Origin: Mactromeris polynyma
Lineage: Eukaryota; Mollusca; Bivalvia; Venerida; Mactridae
Length of the DNA stretch: 64,000 nt
Assembly (NCBI GenBank): GCA_032209605.1
Contig: JASFXZ010000001.1
Span: forward strand, 41,172,619 to 41,236,618
Reading direction: 5' to 3'
Shown here piece by piece: positions 1-12,400 of the stretch. Position 1 is the stretch's first letter; every line of letters begins with the position of its first letter. The position numbers and the translations under genes were made by a program. The notes under the pieces were generated by a model. That model was not told where the DNA came from. It searched no databases and saw only the letters and a list, made by a program, of their open reading frames with translations.

Positions 1-1368
1 TACCGAACGTGTATCTTTCACAATATTTAATATCTCGATTTATACCTTGTCATGTAGCGCAATTTTTAGGATGCTATGTTGATTTAGAACATACGATAAC
101 AGTCTGCTTAATTTATTCATTCTCACGTCCATGTTTAACCTAGTATGGTATTTCCATAAAATTGTGCAATAACGTTTAGTGTGGTTCAATAATAAATGGT
201 ATTTCACAAGACAGACACATAGAACATTAGCCGGAAGTGCGTTGGAAGGAAGTCTTGTGTCTTTCCGAGTGCATCCAATTTTAAGCTAGCCACCGACTAC
301 AAGAAATTTGGTTTTAAAAGTACTAAAATTAGGTCATGTGTACGAGTTGTGTCGCGGTACATTGTACATAGATAACAGACATACATAGTACACAACACCC
401 GATACGTATGTGAAGATATGGGAATACATGTGCAAAGTTGAAAATATAATCATAGGTACAAATTAAATACACAAAATGCCGTCCACCTGCCCGCCTGGTT
501 TCCTCCAATATACACTGAAAAATCTGACTGAAGTTGTTTTAAGGCGACATTGAGGGGGGGGGGGGGTGAATAGTGTGTCGTTGTTTTTGTGTTCCAGAGA
601 TCATTTCACACATTTTGTTCGTGTGGTTCAACTAAATAGCCGAATATGTGCAACACATTACTTCTTCTAACAATATTCGGTCATGATAAGAATATCTCAA
701 CAGCTGTTTATATCGGAAATTAACAATATCATTGCAGTTCTATTTACAGCCAATGTGTTTTATACAGCCAACGTTATCTGCCATCTATAATTTGTCCAGT
801 CTAGGATAAATATGTCCACTGGCTTTTTCTGTCTGCATCCGACACCGTAGTCATGTCACTGTCCACCGGTGGCTTTTCTAAGCGTACCATATACCCACAC
901 AAACTTTTAACAGAACAACATTGTCTACAACTAATATCAGAATCATAGCCAATGTCATTACCGAACATGACACAAAAGAGAACCCCCCCATTGTGGGATA
1001 ACGGTATCATCAAGCTCGACCGATTTCATCATTTCGAGTTCAGTTATCAAATGATTCATAGGAATTTTATACAATTCCTAAAGTTTCTGAGGTAATATAC
1101 CGGAGTATAATTTGGAAATGTCCTAGTGAATGGCTGCTAACAGAATTATAGAGTCTTAAAGTTTCCATGTTCATGACAGCAAATTGGAAAAACCCTGAAA
1201 GCTTGTGAACGCAATAGAACCTTCAACTATTAACCTATGTAGTAGTTAGATATCCATGAGAGCTCGATTCTTTTGAAAACTTCAGCCAGATACGCCCATG
1301 CATGTCTGGTTTATTGCTCTTTTAAATTGGAAAAAAATCATAAAATTGACTGGTAATCACAATAATAA
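1..1368. other. gene-poor leader region
   Basis: No gene can be supported here. An ETS-like motif (CCGGAAGTGCG) lies near 231-241 and a run of 13 G at 554-566. A 70-codon open stretch on the minus strand (801-1013) has a fair cysteine content but no recognisable domain and no convincing splice context, so it is not called. Confidence 0.4.
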
Positions 1369-1580
1369 TGTTGTTGATATTTTTATAGCGGTCAGTCAAT
1401 GTGGAATATTCATTAGGAATCATGTTCAGTTGATGTTAATTGCTTTGTAGTTTTAATTTTAATTGATATACCATTCTATTATGACTCAATTTGCTAACAA
1501 CAAAGTAATTAACATCAACTGAACCTGATTCCTAATGGATATTCCACATTGACTGACCACTATAAAAAATATAAACAACA
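1369..1580. mobile_element. foldback/MITE-like element with ~85-bp inverted arms
   Basis: The left arm (from TGTTGTTGAT at 1369) and the right arm (ending AACAACA at 1580) are inverted copies about 85 bp long with few mismatches. They share blocks such as GTCAGTCAATGTGGAATAT. A short AT-rich loop separates them, and there is no coding capacity. No clear target duplication was found. Confidence 0.7.
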
Positions 1581-1594
1581 TAGTTAAGACCAAA

Positions 1595-1835
1595 GTTATT
1601 TGATGAAGCAGAACATTATTACACAGATGCTAACCTAGCAAGTATCAATAGTATTGGTAAACAAAGTAATTGGTACCTTCCCATGGGAATTATTAGATTT
1701 GTTTGTAAACAATATCAAGTGTTTGTTAGCTAATCAATATTATTAATTATCATCAATAGATTAAACAGCGATGAAATTGCTACCTGCAATATCATGGTGT
1801 AACAGTTATATGTTAGTTTTTTGAGATCTTGCAGT
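1595..1835. repeat. dispersed repeat, copy 1 (second copy at 39125-39315)
   Basis: This stretch matches 39125-39315 in order, with scattered substitutions and small indels. Shared blocks include GTTAGCTAATCAA, TTTAAACAGCGATG-like text and CTACCTCCAATATCAT-like text. No coding capacity. It looks like an old interspersed repeat of unknown class. Confidence 0.55.
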
Positions 1836-2673
1836 CTTCTACATGTAATACCTGTATTTACATGCACTGTAGGATATACATGCACACATACTATGTTTCT
1901 TTCATATTGTAAAAAACTAGTGGCATGACTCGAAAATTGCAATTGCAATTGTAAATTGTACTTTACTGCACACACGACAATACAGTTAAACAACCAAATC
2001 AAACCAGTGTACAAATTTACAACCACGTTGGTCATTGGAAAGAAACATAGTATGTGTATGTTTTTGTTCTGTGACCCGTATTTCCACTGTTTTCGTCCAG
2101 TTCTAGCTCTCTATACTTAAACACTGTTCTGCATGCCCATTTACCAGATGTGAACTCATTCTGCGCCCAGCTGCATTACATTCTGGGCACAGAGAGGATA
2201 TTTTCCCATTTTTATACAAATGCGCCTTGTCATGGATATGATTTGTTGCTTCTAACGTGTCTAAAATGATCGTTTTTATATCAAGATTCAATGAAATTTG
2301 CAGATATGAACGCTTACATATTTTTTAATTATCCGGCTGGTATCACAAAATAACAATTAGATGCATAGATTACATGTATAACAATTTGCACTGCCGGTCA
2401 AGCTTTGGTATACTGAGACAGATACCATCTAAAGAAGGGTTACCCAAGAGTAAACTTTGTTACTATAAATAGATTCCTTTGTTTCGGACAACGCTCAGCG
2501 GGTTAATCGCGAAAGATAATTTTGGACCGAAGTCGCAAAATTTGTCGATGACGAAAAAAACAACATTATTGTGCTGTTTAGGCACACAATAATATACCAA
2601 CGTATGTTTATACTGCAAATATGACTCGATGAAGTTAAATATCATGAAAATGTTTAAATGGGGGAAAACAATA
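1836..2673. other. no supported gene
   Basis: Mostly AT-rich sequence. A short minus-strand open frame (2103-2291) carries a CPEC...SSHL...H...C arrangement that could be a chance zinc-finger-like pattern. It has no ATG, no acceptor site and no polyadenylation signal that would make it an exon. Confidence 0.35.
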
Positions 2674-2850
2674 CAGTTAAACCTAACTTAAAGACCAACT
2701 TGAAATAAAGACCATCTCCATCATTAGACTGAATTCTCATGGACCAGTTTTCATTTTTCTTCCATATTTCACATCAATAATCTGACCACCTCACAACTAA
2801 GACCAAATTTCTTCAGAACCAATAGTGGTCTTTTAATTGAGGTTTGACGG
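2674..2850. mobile_element. pogo/Tigger-type MITE (AAGACC family), array founder
   Basis: A 177-bp element with termini CAGTTAAACCT and AGGTTTGACGG, bordered by TA on both sides (2672-2673 and 2851-2852). Copies of the same family are at 12938-13112, 18716-18887 and 32598-32771, and an interior fragment is at 7769-7905. A CAGT-type TIR with TA target sites is typical of the Tc1/mariner/pogo group. The right end continues directly into the 48-bp array. Confidence 0.75.
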
Positions 2851-5800
2851 TATGTTTCTACCAGAACCAATGGTGGTCTTTTAATTGAGTTATACGGTAT
2901 GATTCTACCGGAACCAATGGTGGTCTTTTAATTGAGGTTTGATGGTATGATTCTACCGGAACCAATGGTGGTCTTTTAATTGAGGTTTGACGGTATGTTT
3001 CTACCAGAACCAATGGTGATCTTTTAATTGAGGTTTGACGGTATGATTCTACCAGAACCAATGGTGGTCTTTTAATTGAGGTTTGACGGTATGATTCTAC
3101 CGGAACCAATGGTGGTCTTTTAATTGAGGTTTGACGGTATGTTTCTACCAGAACCAATGGTGATCTTTTAATTGAGGTTTGACGGTATGATTCTACCAGA
3201 ACCAATGGTGGTCTTTTAATTGAGGTTTGACGGTATGATTCTACCGGAACCAATGGTGGTCTTTTAATTGAGGTTTGACGGTATGTTTCTACTAGAACCA
3301 ATGGTGGTCTTTTAATTGAGGTATGACGGTATGTTTCTACCAGAACCAATGGTGGTCTTTTAATTGAGGTTTGACGGTATGTTGTTACCAGAACCAATGG
3401 TGGTCTTTTAATTGAGGTTTGACGGTATGTTTCTACCAGAACCAATGGTGGTCTTTTAATTGAGGTTTGACGGTATGTTTCTACCAGAACCAATGGTGGT
3501 CTTTTAATTGAGGTTTGACGGTATGATTCTACCGGAACCAATGGTGATCTTTTAATTGAGGTTTGACGGTATGTTTCTACCAGAACCAATGGTGGTCTTT
3601 TAATTGAGGTTTGATGGTATGTTTCTACCAGAACCAATGGTGGTCTTTTAATTGAGGTTTGACGGTATGTTTCTACCAGAACCAATGGTGGTCTATTAAT
3701 TGAGGTTTGACGGTATGTTTCTACCAGAACCAATGGTGGTCTTTTAATTGAGGTTTGACGGTATGTTTCTACCAGAACCAATGGTGGTCTTTTAATTGAG
3801 GTATGACGGTATGTTTCTACCAGAACCAATGGTGGTCTTTTAATTGAGGTTTGACGGTATGTTGTTACCAGAACCAATGGTGGTCTTTTAATTGAGGTTT
3901 GATGGTATGTTTCTACCAGAACCAATGGTGGTCTTTTAATTGAGGTTTGACAGTTTGTTTCTACCAGAACCAATGGTGGTCTTTTAATTGAGGTTTAACA
4001 GTATGTTTCTACCAGAACAAATGGTGGTCTTTTAATTGAGGTTTGACGGTTTGTTTCTACCAGAACCAATGGTGGTCTTTTAATTGAGGTTTGACGGTTT
4101 GTTTCTACCAGAACCAATGGTGGTCTTTTAATTGAGGTTTGACGGTTTGTTTCTACCAGAACCAATGGTGGTCTTTTAATTGAGGTTTGACGGTATGTTT
4201 CTACCAGAACCGATGGTGGTCTTTTAATTGAGGTTTGACGGTATGATTCTACCAGAACCAATGGTGGTCTTTTAATTGAGGTTTGATGGTATGATTCTAC
4301 CAGAACCAATGGTGGTCTTTTAATTGAGGTTTGACGGTATGATTCTACCAGAACCAATGGTGGTCTTTTAATTGAGGTTTGACGGTATGTTTCTACCAGA
4401 ATCAATGGTGGTCTTTTAATTGAGGTTTGACGGTATGTTTCTACCAGAACCAATGGTGGTCTTTTAATTGAGGTTTGACGGTATGTTTCTACCAGAACCA
4501 ATGGTGGTCTTTTAATTGAGGTTTGACGGTATGTTTCTACCAGAACCAATGGTGGTCTTTTAATTGAGGTTTGACGGTATGATTCTACCAGAACCAATGG
4601 TTGTCTTTTAATTGAGGTTTGACGGTATGATTCTACCAGAACCAATGGTGGTCTTTTAATTGAGGTTTGACGGTATGATTCTACCAGAACCAATGGTGGT
4701 CTTTTAATTGAGGTTTGACGGTATGATTCTACCAGAACCAATGGTGGTCTTTTAATTGAGGTTTGACGGTATGATTCTACCAGAACCAATGGTGGTCTTT
4801 TAATTGAGGTTTGACGGTATGATTCTACCAGAACCAATGGTGGTCTTTTAATTGAGGTTTGACGGTATGTTTCTACCAGAACCAATGGTGGTCTTTTAAT
4901 TGAGGTTTGACGGTATGTTTCTACCAGAACCAATGGTGGTCTTTTAATTGAGGTTTGACGGTATGTTTCTACCAGAACCAATGGTGGTCTTTTAATTGAG
5001 GTTTGACGGTATGTTTCTACCAGAACCAATGGTGGTCTTTTAATTGAGGTTTAACGGTATGTTTCTACCAGAACCAATGGTGGTCTTTTAATTGAGGTTT
5101 GACGGTATGATTCTACCAGAACCAATGGTTGTCTTTTAATTGAGGTTTGACGGTATGATTCTACCAGAACCAATGGTGGTCTTTTAATTGAGGTTTGACG
5201 GTATGATTCTACCAGAACCAATGGTGGTCTTTTAATTGAGGTTTGACGGTATGTTTCTACCAGAACCAATGGTGGTCTTTTAATTGAGGTTTGCCGGTAT
5301 GTTTCTACCAGAACCAATGGTGGTCTTTTAATTGAGGTTTGACGGTATGTTTCTACCAGAACCAATGGTGGTCTTTTAATTGAGGTTTGACGGTATGTTT
5401 CTACCAGAACCAATGGTGGTCTTTTAATTGAGTTATACGGTATGATTCTACCAGAACCAATGGTGGTCTTTTAATTGAGGTTTGACGGTATGTTTCTACC
5501 GGAACCGATGGTGGTCTTTTAATTGAGGTTTGACGGTATGTTTCTACCAGAACCGATGGTGGTCTTTTAATTGAGGTTTGATGGTATGTTTCTACCAGAA
5601 CCAATGGTGGTCTTTTAATTGAGGTTTGATGGTTTGTTTCTACCGGAACCAATGGTGGTCTTTTAATTGAGGTTTGACGGTATGATTCTACCAGAACCAA
5701 TGGTGGTCTTTTAATTGAGGTTTGACGGTATGTTTCTACCAGAACTGATGGTGGTCTTTTAATTGAGGTTTGATGGTATGTTTCTACCAGAACCAATGGT

Positions 5801-8014
5801 GGTCTTTTAATTGAGGTTTGATGGTTTGTTTCTACCAGAACCAATGGTGGTCTTTTAATTGAGGTTTGACGGTATGATTCTACCAGAACCAATGGTGGTC
5901 TTTTAATTGAGGTTTGACGGTATGATTCTACCAGAACCAATGGTGGTCTTTTAATTGAGGTTTGACGGTATGATTCTACCGGAACCAATGGTGGTCTTTT
6001 AATTGAGGTTTGACGGTATGTTTCTACCAGAACCAATGGTGGTCTTTTAATTGAGGTTTGACGGTATGTTTCTACCAGAACCAATGGTGGTCTTTTAATT
6101 GAGGTTTGACGGTATGTTTCTACCAGAACCAATGGTGGTCTTTTAATTGAGGTTTGACGGTATGTTTCTACCAGAACCAATGGTGGTCTTTTAATTGAGT
6201 TATACGGTATGATTCTACCAGAACCAATGGTGGTCTTTTAATTGAGGTTTGACGGTATGTTTCTACCAGAACCAATGGTGGTCTTTTAATTGAGTTATAC
6301 TGTATGTTTCTACCAGAACCAATGGTGGTCTTTTAATTGAGGTTTGACGGTATGTTTCTACCAGAACCAATGGTGGTCTTTTAATTGAGGTTTGACGGTA
6401 TGTTTCTACCAGAACCGATGGTGGTCTTTTAATTGAGGTTTGACGGTATGTTTCTACCAGAACCAATGGTGGTCTTTTAATTGAGGTTTGACGGTATGTT
6501 TCTACCAGAACCAATGGTGGTCTTTTAATTGAGGTTTAACGGTATGATTCTACCGGAACCAATGGTGATCTTTTAATTGAGGTTTGACGGTATGTTTCTA
6601 CCAGAACCAATGGTGGTCTTTTAATTGAGGTTTGACGGTATGTTTCTACCAGAACCAATGGTGGTCTTTTAATTGAGGTTTGACGGTATGTTTCTACCAG
6701 AACCAATGGTGGTCTTTTAATTGAGGTTTGACGGTATGTTTCTACCAGAACCAATGGTGGTCTTTTAATTGAGGTTTGACGGTATGATTCTACCGGAACC
6801 AATGGTGATCTTTTAATTGAGGTTTGATGGTATGTTTCTACCAGAACCAATGGTGGTCTTTTAATTGAGGTTTGATGGTATGTTTCTACCAGAACCAATG
6901 GTGGTCTTTTAATTGAGGTTTGTCGGTATGTTTCTACCAGAACCAATGGTGGTCTTTTAATTGAGGTTTGATGGTATGTTTCTACCAGAACCAATGGTGG
7001 TCTTTTAATTGAGGTTTAACGGTATGTTTCTACCAGAACCAATGGTGGTCTTTTAATTGAGGTTTGATGGTATGTTTCTACCAGAACCAATGGTGGTCTT
7101 TTAATTGAGTTTTGACGGTATGTTTCTACCAGAACCAATGGTGGTCTTTTAATTGAGGTTTGATGGTATGTTTCTACCAGAACCAATGGTGGTCTTTTAA
7201 TTGAGTTTTGACGGTATGTTTCTACCAGAACCGATGGTGGTCTTTTAATTGAGGTTTGATGGTATGTTTCTACCAGAACCAATGGTGGTCTTTTAATTGA
7301 GGTTTGATGGTATGTTTCTACCAGAACCAATGGTGGTCTTTTAATTGAGGTTTGATGGTATGTTTCTACCAGAACCAATGGTGGTCTTTTAATTGAGGTT
7401 TGATGGTATGTTTCTACCAGAACCAATGGTGGTCTTTTAATTGAGGTTTGTCGGTATGTTTCTACCAGAACCAATGGTGGTCTTTTAATTGAGGTTTGAA
7501 GGTATGTTTCTACCAGAACCAATGGTGGTCTTTTAATTGAGGTTTGACGGTATGTTTCTACCAGAACCAATGGTGGTCTTTTAATTGAGGTTTGTCGGTA
7601 TGTTTCTACCAGAACCAATGGTGGTCTTTTAATTGAGGTTTGATGGTATGTTTCTACCAGAACCAATGGTGGTCTTTTAATTGAGGTTTAACGGTATGTT
7701 TCTACCAGAACCAATGGTGGTCTTTTAATTGAGGTTTAACGGTATGTTTCTACCAGAACCAATGGTGGTCTTTTAATTAGACTAAATTCTCATGGACCAG
7801 TTTTCATTTTTCTTGCATATTTCACATCAATAATCTGACCACCGTACAACTAAGACCAAATTTCTTACAAACCAATGGTGGTCTTTTAATTGAGGTTTGA
7901 CTGTATGTTTCTACCAGAACCAATGGTGGTCTTTTAATTGAGGTTTGATGGTATGTTTCTACCAGAACCAATGGTGGTCTTTTAATTGAGGTTTGATGGT
8001 ATGTTTCTACACTT
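2851..8014. repeat. 48-bp tandem array (~100 units) derived from a MITE end
   Basis: The unit is 48 bp: a TATGTTTCTACC junction followed by about 36 bp identical to the right end of the adjacent MITE (AGAACCAATGGTGGTC, then TTTTAATTGAGGTTTGACGG). Because 48 is divisible by three, the minus strand shows long open frames of a 16-residue repeat (core ETYRQTSIKRPP). These frames are broken by 47-bp units (AGTTATACGG variant at about 2895, 5431, 6199 and 6292) and by TTTAACGG stop variants. No promoter, start context or non-repetitive domain is present, so it is treated as non-coding satellite DNA. Shared variants recur at 480-bp and about 528-bp spacing, indicating higher-order duplication. Confidence 0.92.
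7769..7905. mobile_element. MITE interior fragment inside the 48-bp array
   Basis: The array is interrupted by sequence matching the interior of the founder MITE (from ATTAGACTAAATTCTCATGG through AACTAAGACCAAATTTCTT) and then resumes for about three units. The junction falls in shared ATTAG/AATTA text. It shows that a second, partial MITE copy bounds the array. Confidence 0.75.
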
Positions 8015-8483
8015 ATATCAATAATGTGCGAACAGACAAAGATAACCATTCCAAATATCATTTAAACACAGACACAAGCAGGTTTTTGTTTATTTGAGCG
8101 CTATATGCTGTATGTACCGGTACACAAATTTATATAAACTCACTCTCGAGTCAACATTCCAGAAAAAACAATAGTAACTTCTGGAGTGGTGGCATGGCCG
8201 AGACCTTTATAAGATTCAACCCCTCGAGCGGCCAACACTTTATCCAAACAGAACAGCTTTGAGCTGTTCAAACTTAATAGTCTATGTCACCCTTATTAAC
8301 CACATAAACAATTGCAGTTATAAAAGTAAGACCACTCTATCTGCTTCATTATTGAAGGTACCACAGTTTGTGAAATATACAATCCTCATCAGTGTTCTGA
8401 ATTTCCAGTGTTCAACTGAGCATGATCATGCAATAAAATTGCATAAATTATAATATATGCCATTAATTAAGGATTATAAGTTA
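8015..8483. other. no supported gene
   Basis: Unique-looking AT-rich sequence between the satellite and the Tigger element. A 64-codon plus-strand frame at 8259-8453 has no domain features and is not called. Confidence 0.4.
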
Positions 8484-9390
8484 CAGTGGAACCCCTCAAA
8501 ACCGGAACCTCAGTAAACCGGAATTCCCTCTAAACCGAACAATTTGCGTGGTCCCGATTTTTTCTGTTCTATTTGCATTGTGTAAAAACCTCTGTAAACC
8601 GGAACCCCTCTATTCCGGAAACCGAACAAGATTTCCATTATTTCTAAACTATTTCAACAGTAATTTACCCCTCTAAACCGAACAGCAATTTATGACACCT
8701 AAAGTGTTTAGACAATAAATGTGTTAACACGAAGTTTTCACACCTTATCTGTTAAATGGCTTCAATCGGCAGTAGCTACACGTTTGTTTACTTTATGACG
8801 GTGCGCGGGTATATAGGTACAGTGTGATAATCGCAATTATTAACCAAGTAACGACAAAAGAAAGTGACAGTTTGCAAATATGATTAACAACTTTTAATTG
8901 CCGACCATACACATCAATCGATGTTTTCAATAATTGATTTAATGATGAATGCTACAGTAGGTGACTGTTCAATTGATCTTTTGTTAAAAGAATCAAATTA
9001 TCATTCTACATGTAGTTAATGAGCGTATTAGCAGAGTAAAGACGAGTGCAGGTATTGTTGTTTAAACTAACAATAATGTGGAACAATTTTGTTGTTTTAT
9101 CAATCAGTTTCTGTCAGATTGATTTTATCATTCAGACAATCAACATGTCTGTGCCTCCTTCTAAACGTCGAAGAATAGAATTGTCACTTGATGACAAAAT
9201 TTAATTGATCAAAGAGTCAGAATCTGTTCCGAAACCGTGCATGTATAAGAAATGAATAAAAATTAATACACTAAGTCATTAATTATGTTGTTGTTTAATG
9301 CATTTCCTAAAACCCCTCTAAACCGGAAACCCCTCTAAACCGAACTTTTTATCCGGTCCGGCCGAGGTTCGGTTTAGAGGGGTTCCACTG
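8484..9390 (+). mobile_element. Tigger/pogo-like DNA transposon, internally deleted
   Basis: A 907-bp element with termini CAGTGGAACCCCTC and GAGGGGTTCCACTG, flanked by TA (8482-8483 and 9391-9392). Subterminal copies of 'CCTCTAAACCGGAA'-type text occur at both ends. The interior retains only the start of a transposase frame (9145), so the element is non-autonomous. TIR type, TA target and the transposase start agree with the pogo/Tigger group. Confidence 0.85.
9145..9234 (+). pseudogene. truncated Tigger transposase N-terminus
   Basis: The frame opens with ATG at 9145 and gives a basic stretch (SKRRRIELSLDDKI), as at the start of the CENP-B-like helix-turn-helix of Tigger transposases. A TAA stop is at 9202-9204. 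The frame continues for a few similar residues (LIKESE) before homology ends. The rest of the DNA-binding domain and the DDE catalytic domain are absent, so this is non-functional. Confidence 0.65.
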
Positions 9391-9449
9391 TATTATAATT
9401 AATGCAGATAAAAATGATTAAATTTTGTCGCACCTAATTGTATATATTG

Positions 9450-12400
9450 TTACAATTTTGCGTTTGCATGAGCATTTTGGAACACAACACCACTTTCTAG
9501 TAATCTTCTTAAGTCTGCTTCACTTATTCCATTCTCTAACAATACTGACTCTGTATGTGCACCAACTTCCGGTCTCCGTGGTAACGTAGTAACTGCCGGA
9601 GTACGAGACAGTTTTGGGGCTGGAGCAGGCTCCATTTTTCCGTCATTATCTTTAATAAAAATGCCTGTTACCACATTATGTTCATTGTCCTTGGCTTCCT
9701 CCATATCTAGCACAGGAGCAACACAAGCATCAAGATTTTCAAATACTTTGGTCCATTCATCTCGAGTCTTAGAACGAAAAATATCAGCAAACTTTTTCTT
9801 CATGACGTCTGTGTCCTCATATTGAGGCATTTGATCTTCTGTCAAACCCAAACCTGAAACAATCACAAGGACATAGGAAAATTGTGACAATAAAACAGTC
9901 CATTTAGCCAAACATTTAACTTTAAATCTAAGATAACTGCATGCAGTGAAGTGGAGACGTTCAGACAAATTGACACGGAGAACATACGCCCTAGCTACCT
10001 ATGACATACAGATCAGCAGCGAGTACTCAACCAACTGAGCTAACAGAGTGGCTCAATCCTATCCGTACATCCGGACAAAAACCATAGATAAAACAGAGAA
10101 AACTGTTGAAATGTTACACAGTATATGTCTGAAAAACATTTTGTTGAAGAAAAACTGGACAACACAACGTTGTATAACATGTCTATGACTCACCTTTGAG
10201 TAGGTCAGCATAAAATTGTGGTTCCAGCGATCCTACAGATACGTATTTATCATCTGATGTTTTGTATGTTTCATAAAATGCTCTACCACCATCTAGATGA
10301 TTTTCTCCCCTTTCTCCAGGCCAGATTGGAATATCTCGGGTTGTCCACAGGAAGGTTGCTGAAATAGTCGGAGAGAAAGCAGATGATATACAGACACAAG
10401 GGGTAGAGACATAAAATACATGTACTACACTATGCACAAGTGGATATAAATGCCGTTGCTAATAGAAATTCTTCTACTTTTCAATACTAGATGAGTCCAT
10501 TAAGCTTTAGACACAGTTGCAAACATAAAGAATGTGTTACACTTAATTATGATTTTATCCTGTAACCCCGCACTTACTATGTACTTACTATTCCATCCAA
10601 ACCCAAGGAATTTGCTGGGGGAGGTCCTGTTTTGCATATAAGGCGCTGTATTGTGATAAGACCCTGTTTTGTGAATAATGCCGTTTTGTGAATAATGCCG
10701 TTTTGTTAATAAGACCCTGTTTTGGTATAAAGGGCCTGTTTTGGTAATAAGTTCCTGTTTTTTAATAAGGCTCCGTTTTGCTAATTAGGCTCTGTTTTGT
10801 GAATGTGATTTTGCCTGTGCCTGTGCTAAAATTCTTATTCAGCAATAATCAGCAAATGATTCAAGAACAACTTAATTCAACATTAACATGGCAATATCTT
10901 TGACATACCCTCAAGATTACTTCCAATAATAGCATAAAATTCCGGATTATTTCACCCTTAAAGATTTTTTTAAATGCAGTTTTTTATATCAGAATCTTTC
11001 CACTTTAGCTTGCAATTCTTAAGCAAAAGATATTTGTATGTAAGCATACAGGACCTACAAATAACTTCATGACACCATTTTCAAACTGTAGAATGCCGAG
11101 TCAAGAAATTTCATCTCTATAGAGCCTAAGAGGCATACTTATGAAACCTTGGACTAGACATTAATTATATCATACTGCAACAACACATTCACTTTAAGAA
11201 GAGAGATTTCATGAAACTATCATAAAAGCATTACATACACATGTATGCAGAGCCATTCACCATATTTGCATCAATAACTTGACCTTGACCCGAATTTGAC
11301 CTTTCATATAGTGCCATATTGATACCAAGGGCACACATTAAACCACCTCCGCCAAAGTCTGCAACAAGATTTATCGGGGCATATGGATTTTCGTTTTTTC
11401 TGCCAAGCTGGGATAAAACGCCTGCAATTAAAAAATATAATATAATGAATTAAATTCAACCATGCTTTATTTGCGCTTATGTTCAAGAAAGAAAAAAAGC
11501 AACAGCAACCATTCTTTTATCTTAATTCTTTGGTATTAAGCGAATCATGTGTGCTTCAATTTCTGTTCAGAATTTTGATTAAAGGATCAAATCTATAATC
11601 CATGTAATTTCGATGAAGTTCTTTTTTATAGAGGTAAAATACTGTTTTATCAACGGGAGATTGTCATGAGGTCTTTTCCCTTTATACCATCTACAGTTGT
11701 AGAACGGACAAAGGGAGAAAGCTCAAGATGGGATAAAGGGAAAGAACTCATGACAATCTCCTGTAGTTTTATTCACTTAAAGTATTCTACAAGACATGCA
11801 TACTGCTTACCATATCAATTAACACATTACTGGGTTGTTGAAATACACTAATTACAGATTATACTGTGCAACTGATAAGGTTTCAATGCTGAAGTGTTTG
11901 TGACCAATTCAAAAATGTTGCAAAAAAATACCAGCCCATTTGTTTTTATTGTTCACAGAAATACGATTTTATATACTTTACTATGACTTTATGACTCGCT
12001 TAAATATCCACTTATACAGTAATTAGGGTGACACTTACCAGAAGTAGCTATGTAGTTGATATCATGTCCAGCTTTAGACGACAAAGGACCAGTCTGTCCA
12101 AATCCGGTCAGACGAGCATATACCAGTCTAGGATTATCTAACATCAATGTTTCAGGTCCTAAACCAAGTTTCTCCATTACTCCTGTTATTTCAAACATAT
12201 AAAGTGTTATAAATAACATACATAATTACAGTTAATGACGTGCCACTCATTTCCAAACAAAACAAACAAATCAGTGATCAATCTTTACATCCAGTTCTAG
12301 TCATTCAAATAAGAACACTTCACTTGTGCTTTGGGTGGCCGTACATTTTGTATGGCCACTTGACTTCATCCTCAATCATTTTTAAATGAATGTCAACGTG

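Noticed and set aside
801..1013. 70-codon minus-strand ORF as a gene
   Set aside because: No domain, no splice or polyadenylation support. It could be an exon, but there is too little evidence.
2858..7666. Long minus-strand frames of a 16-residue repeat as a repetitive protein gene
   Set aside because: The frame is open only because the unit is 48 bp. It is broken by 47-bp units and by TTTAACGG stop variants, lacks any unique domain, and the unit is derived from a MITE end.
2851..8014. CRISPR-like array
   Set aside because: Units are contiguous with no unique spacers, and the window is eukaryotic.
9854..9968. Extension of the last AMACR exon upstream to an in-frame ATG at 9968
   Set aside because: A clear acceptor (TTTCAG) ends at 9854 and joins in phase to the previous exon; the extra codons are intron and SINE text.
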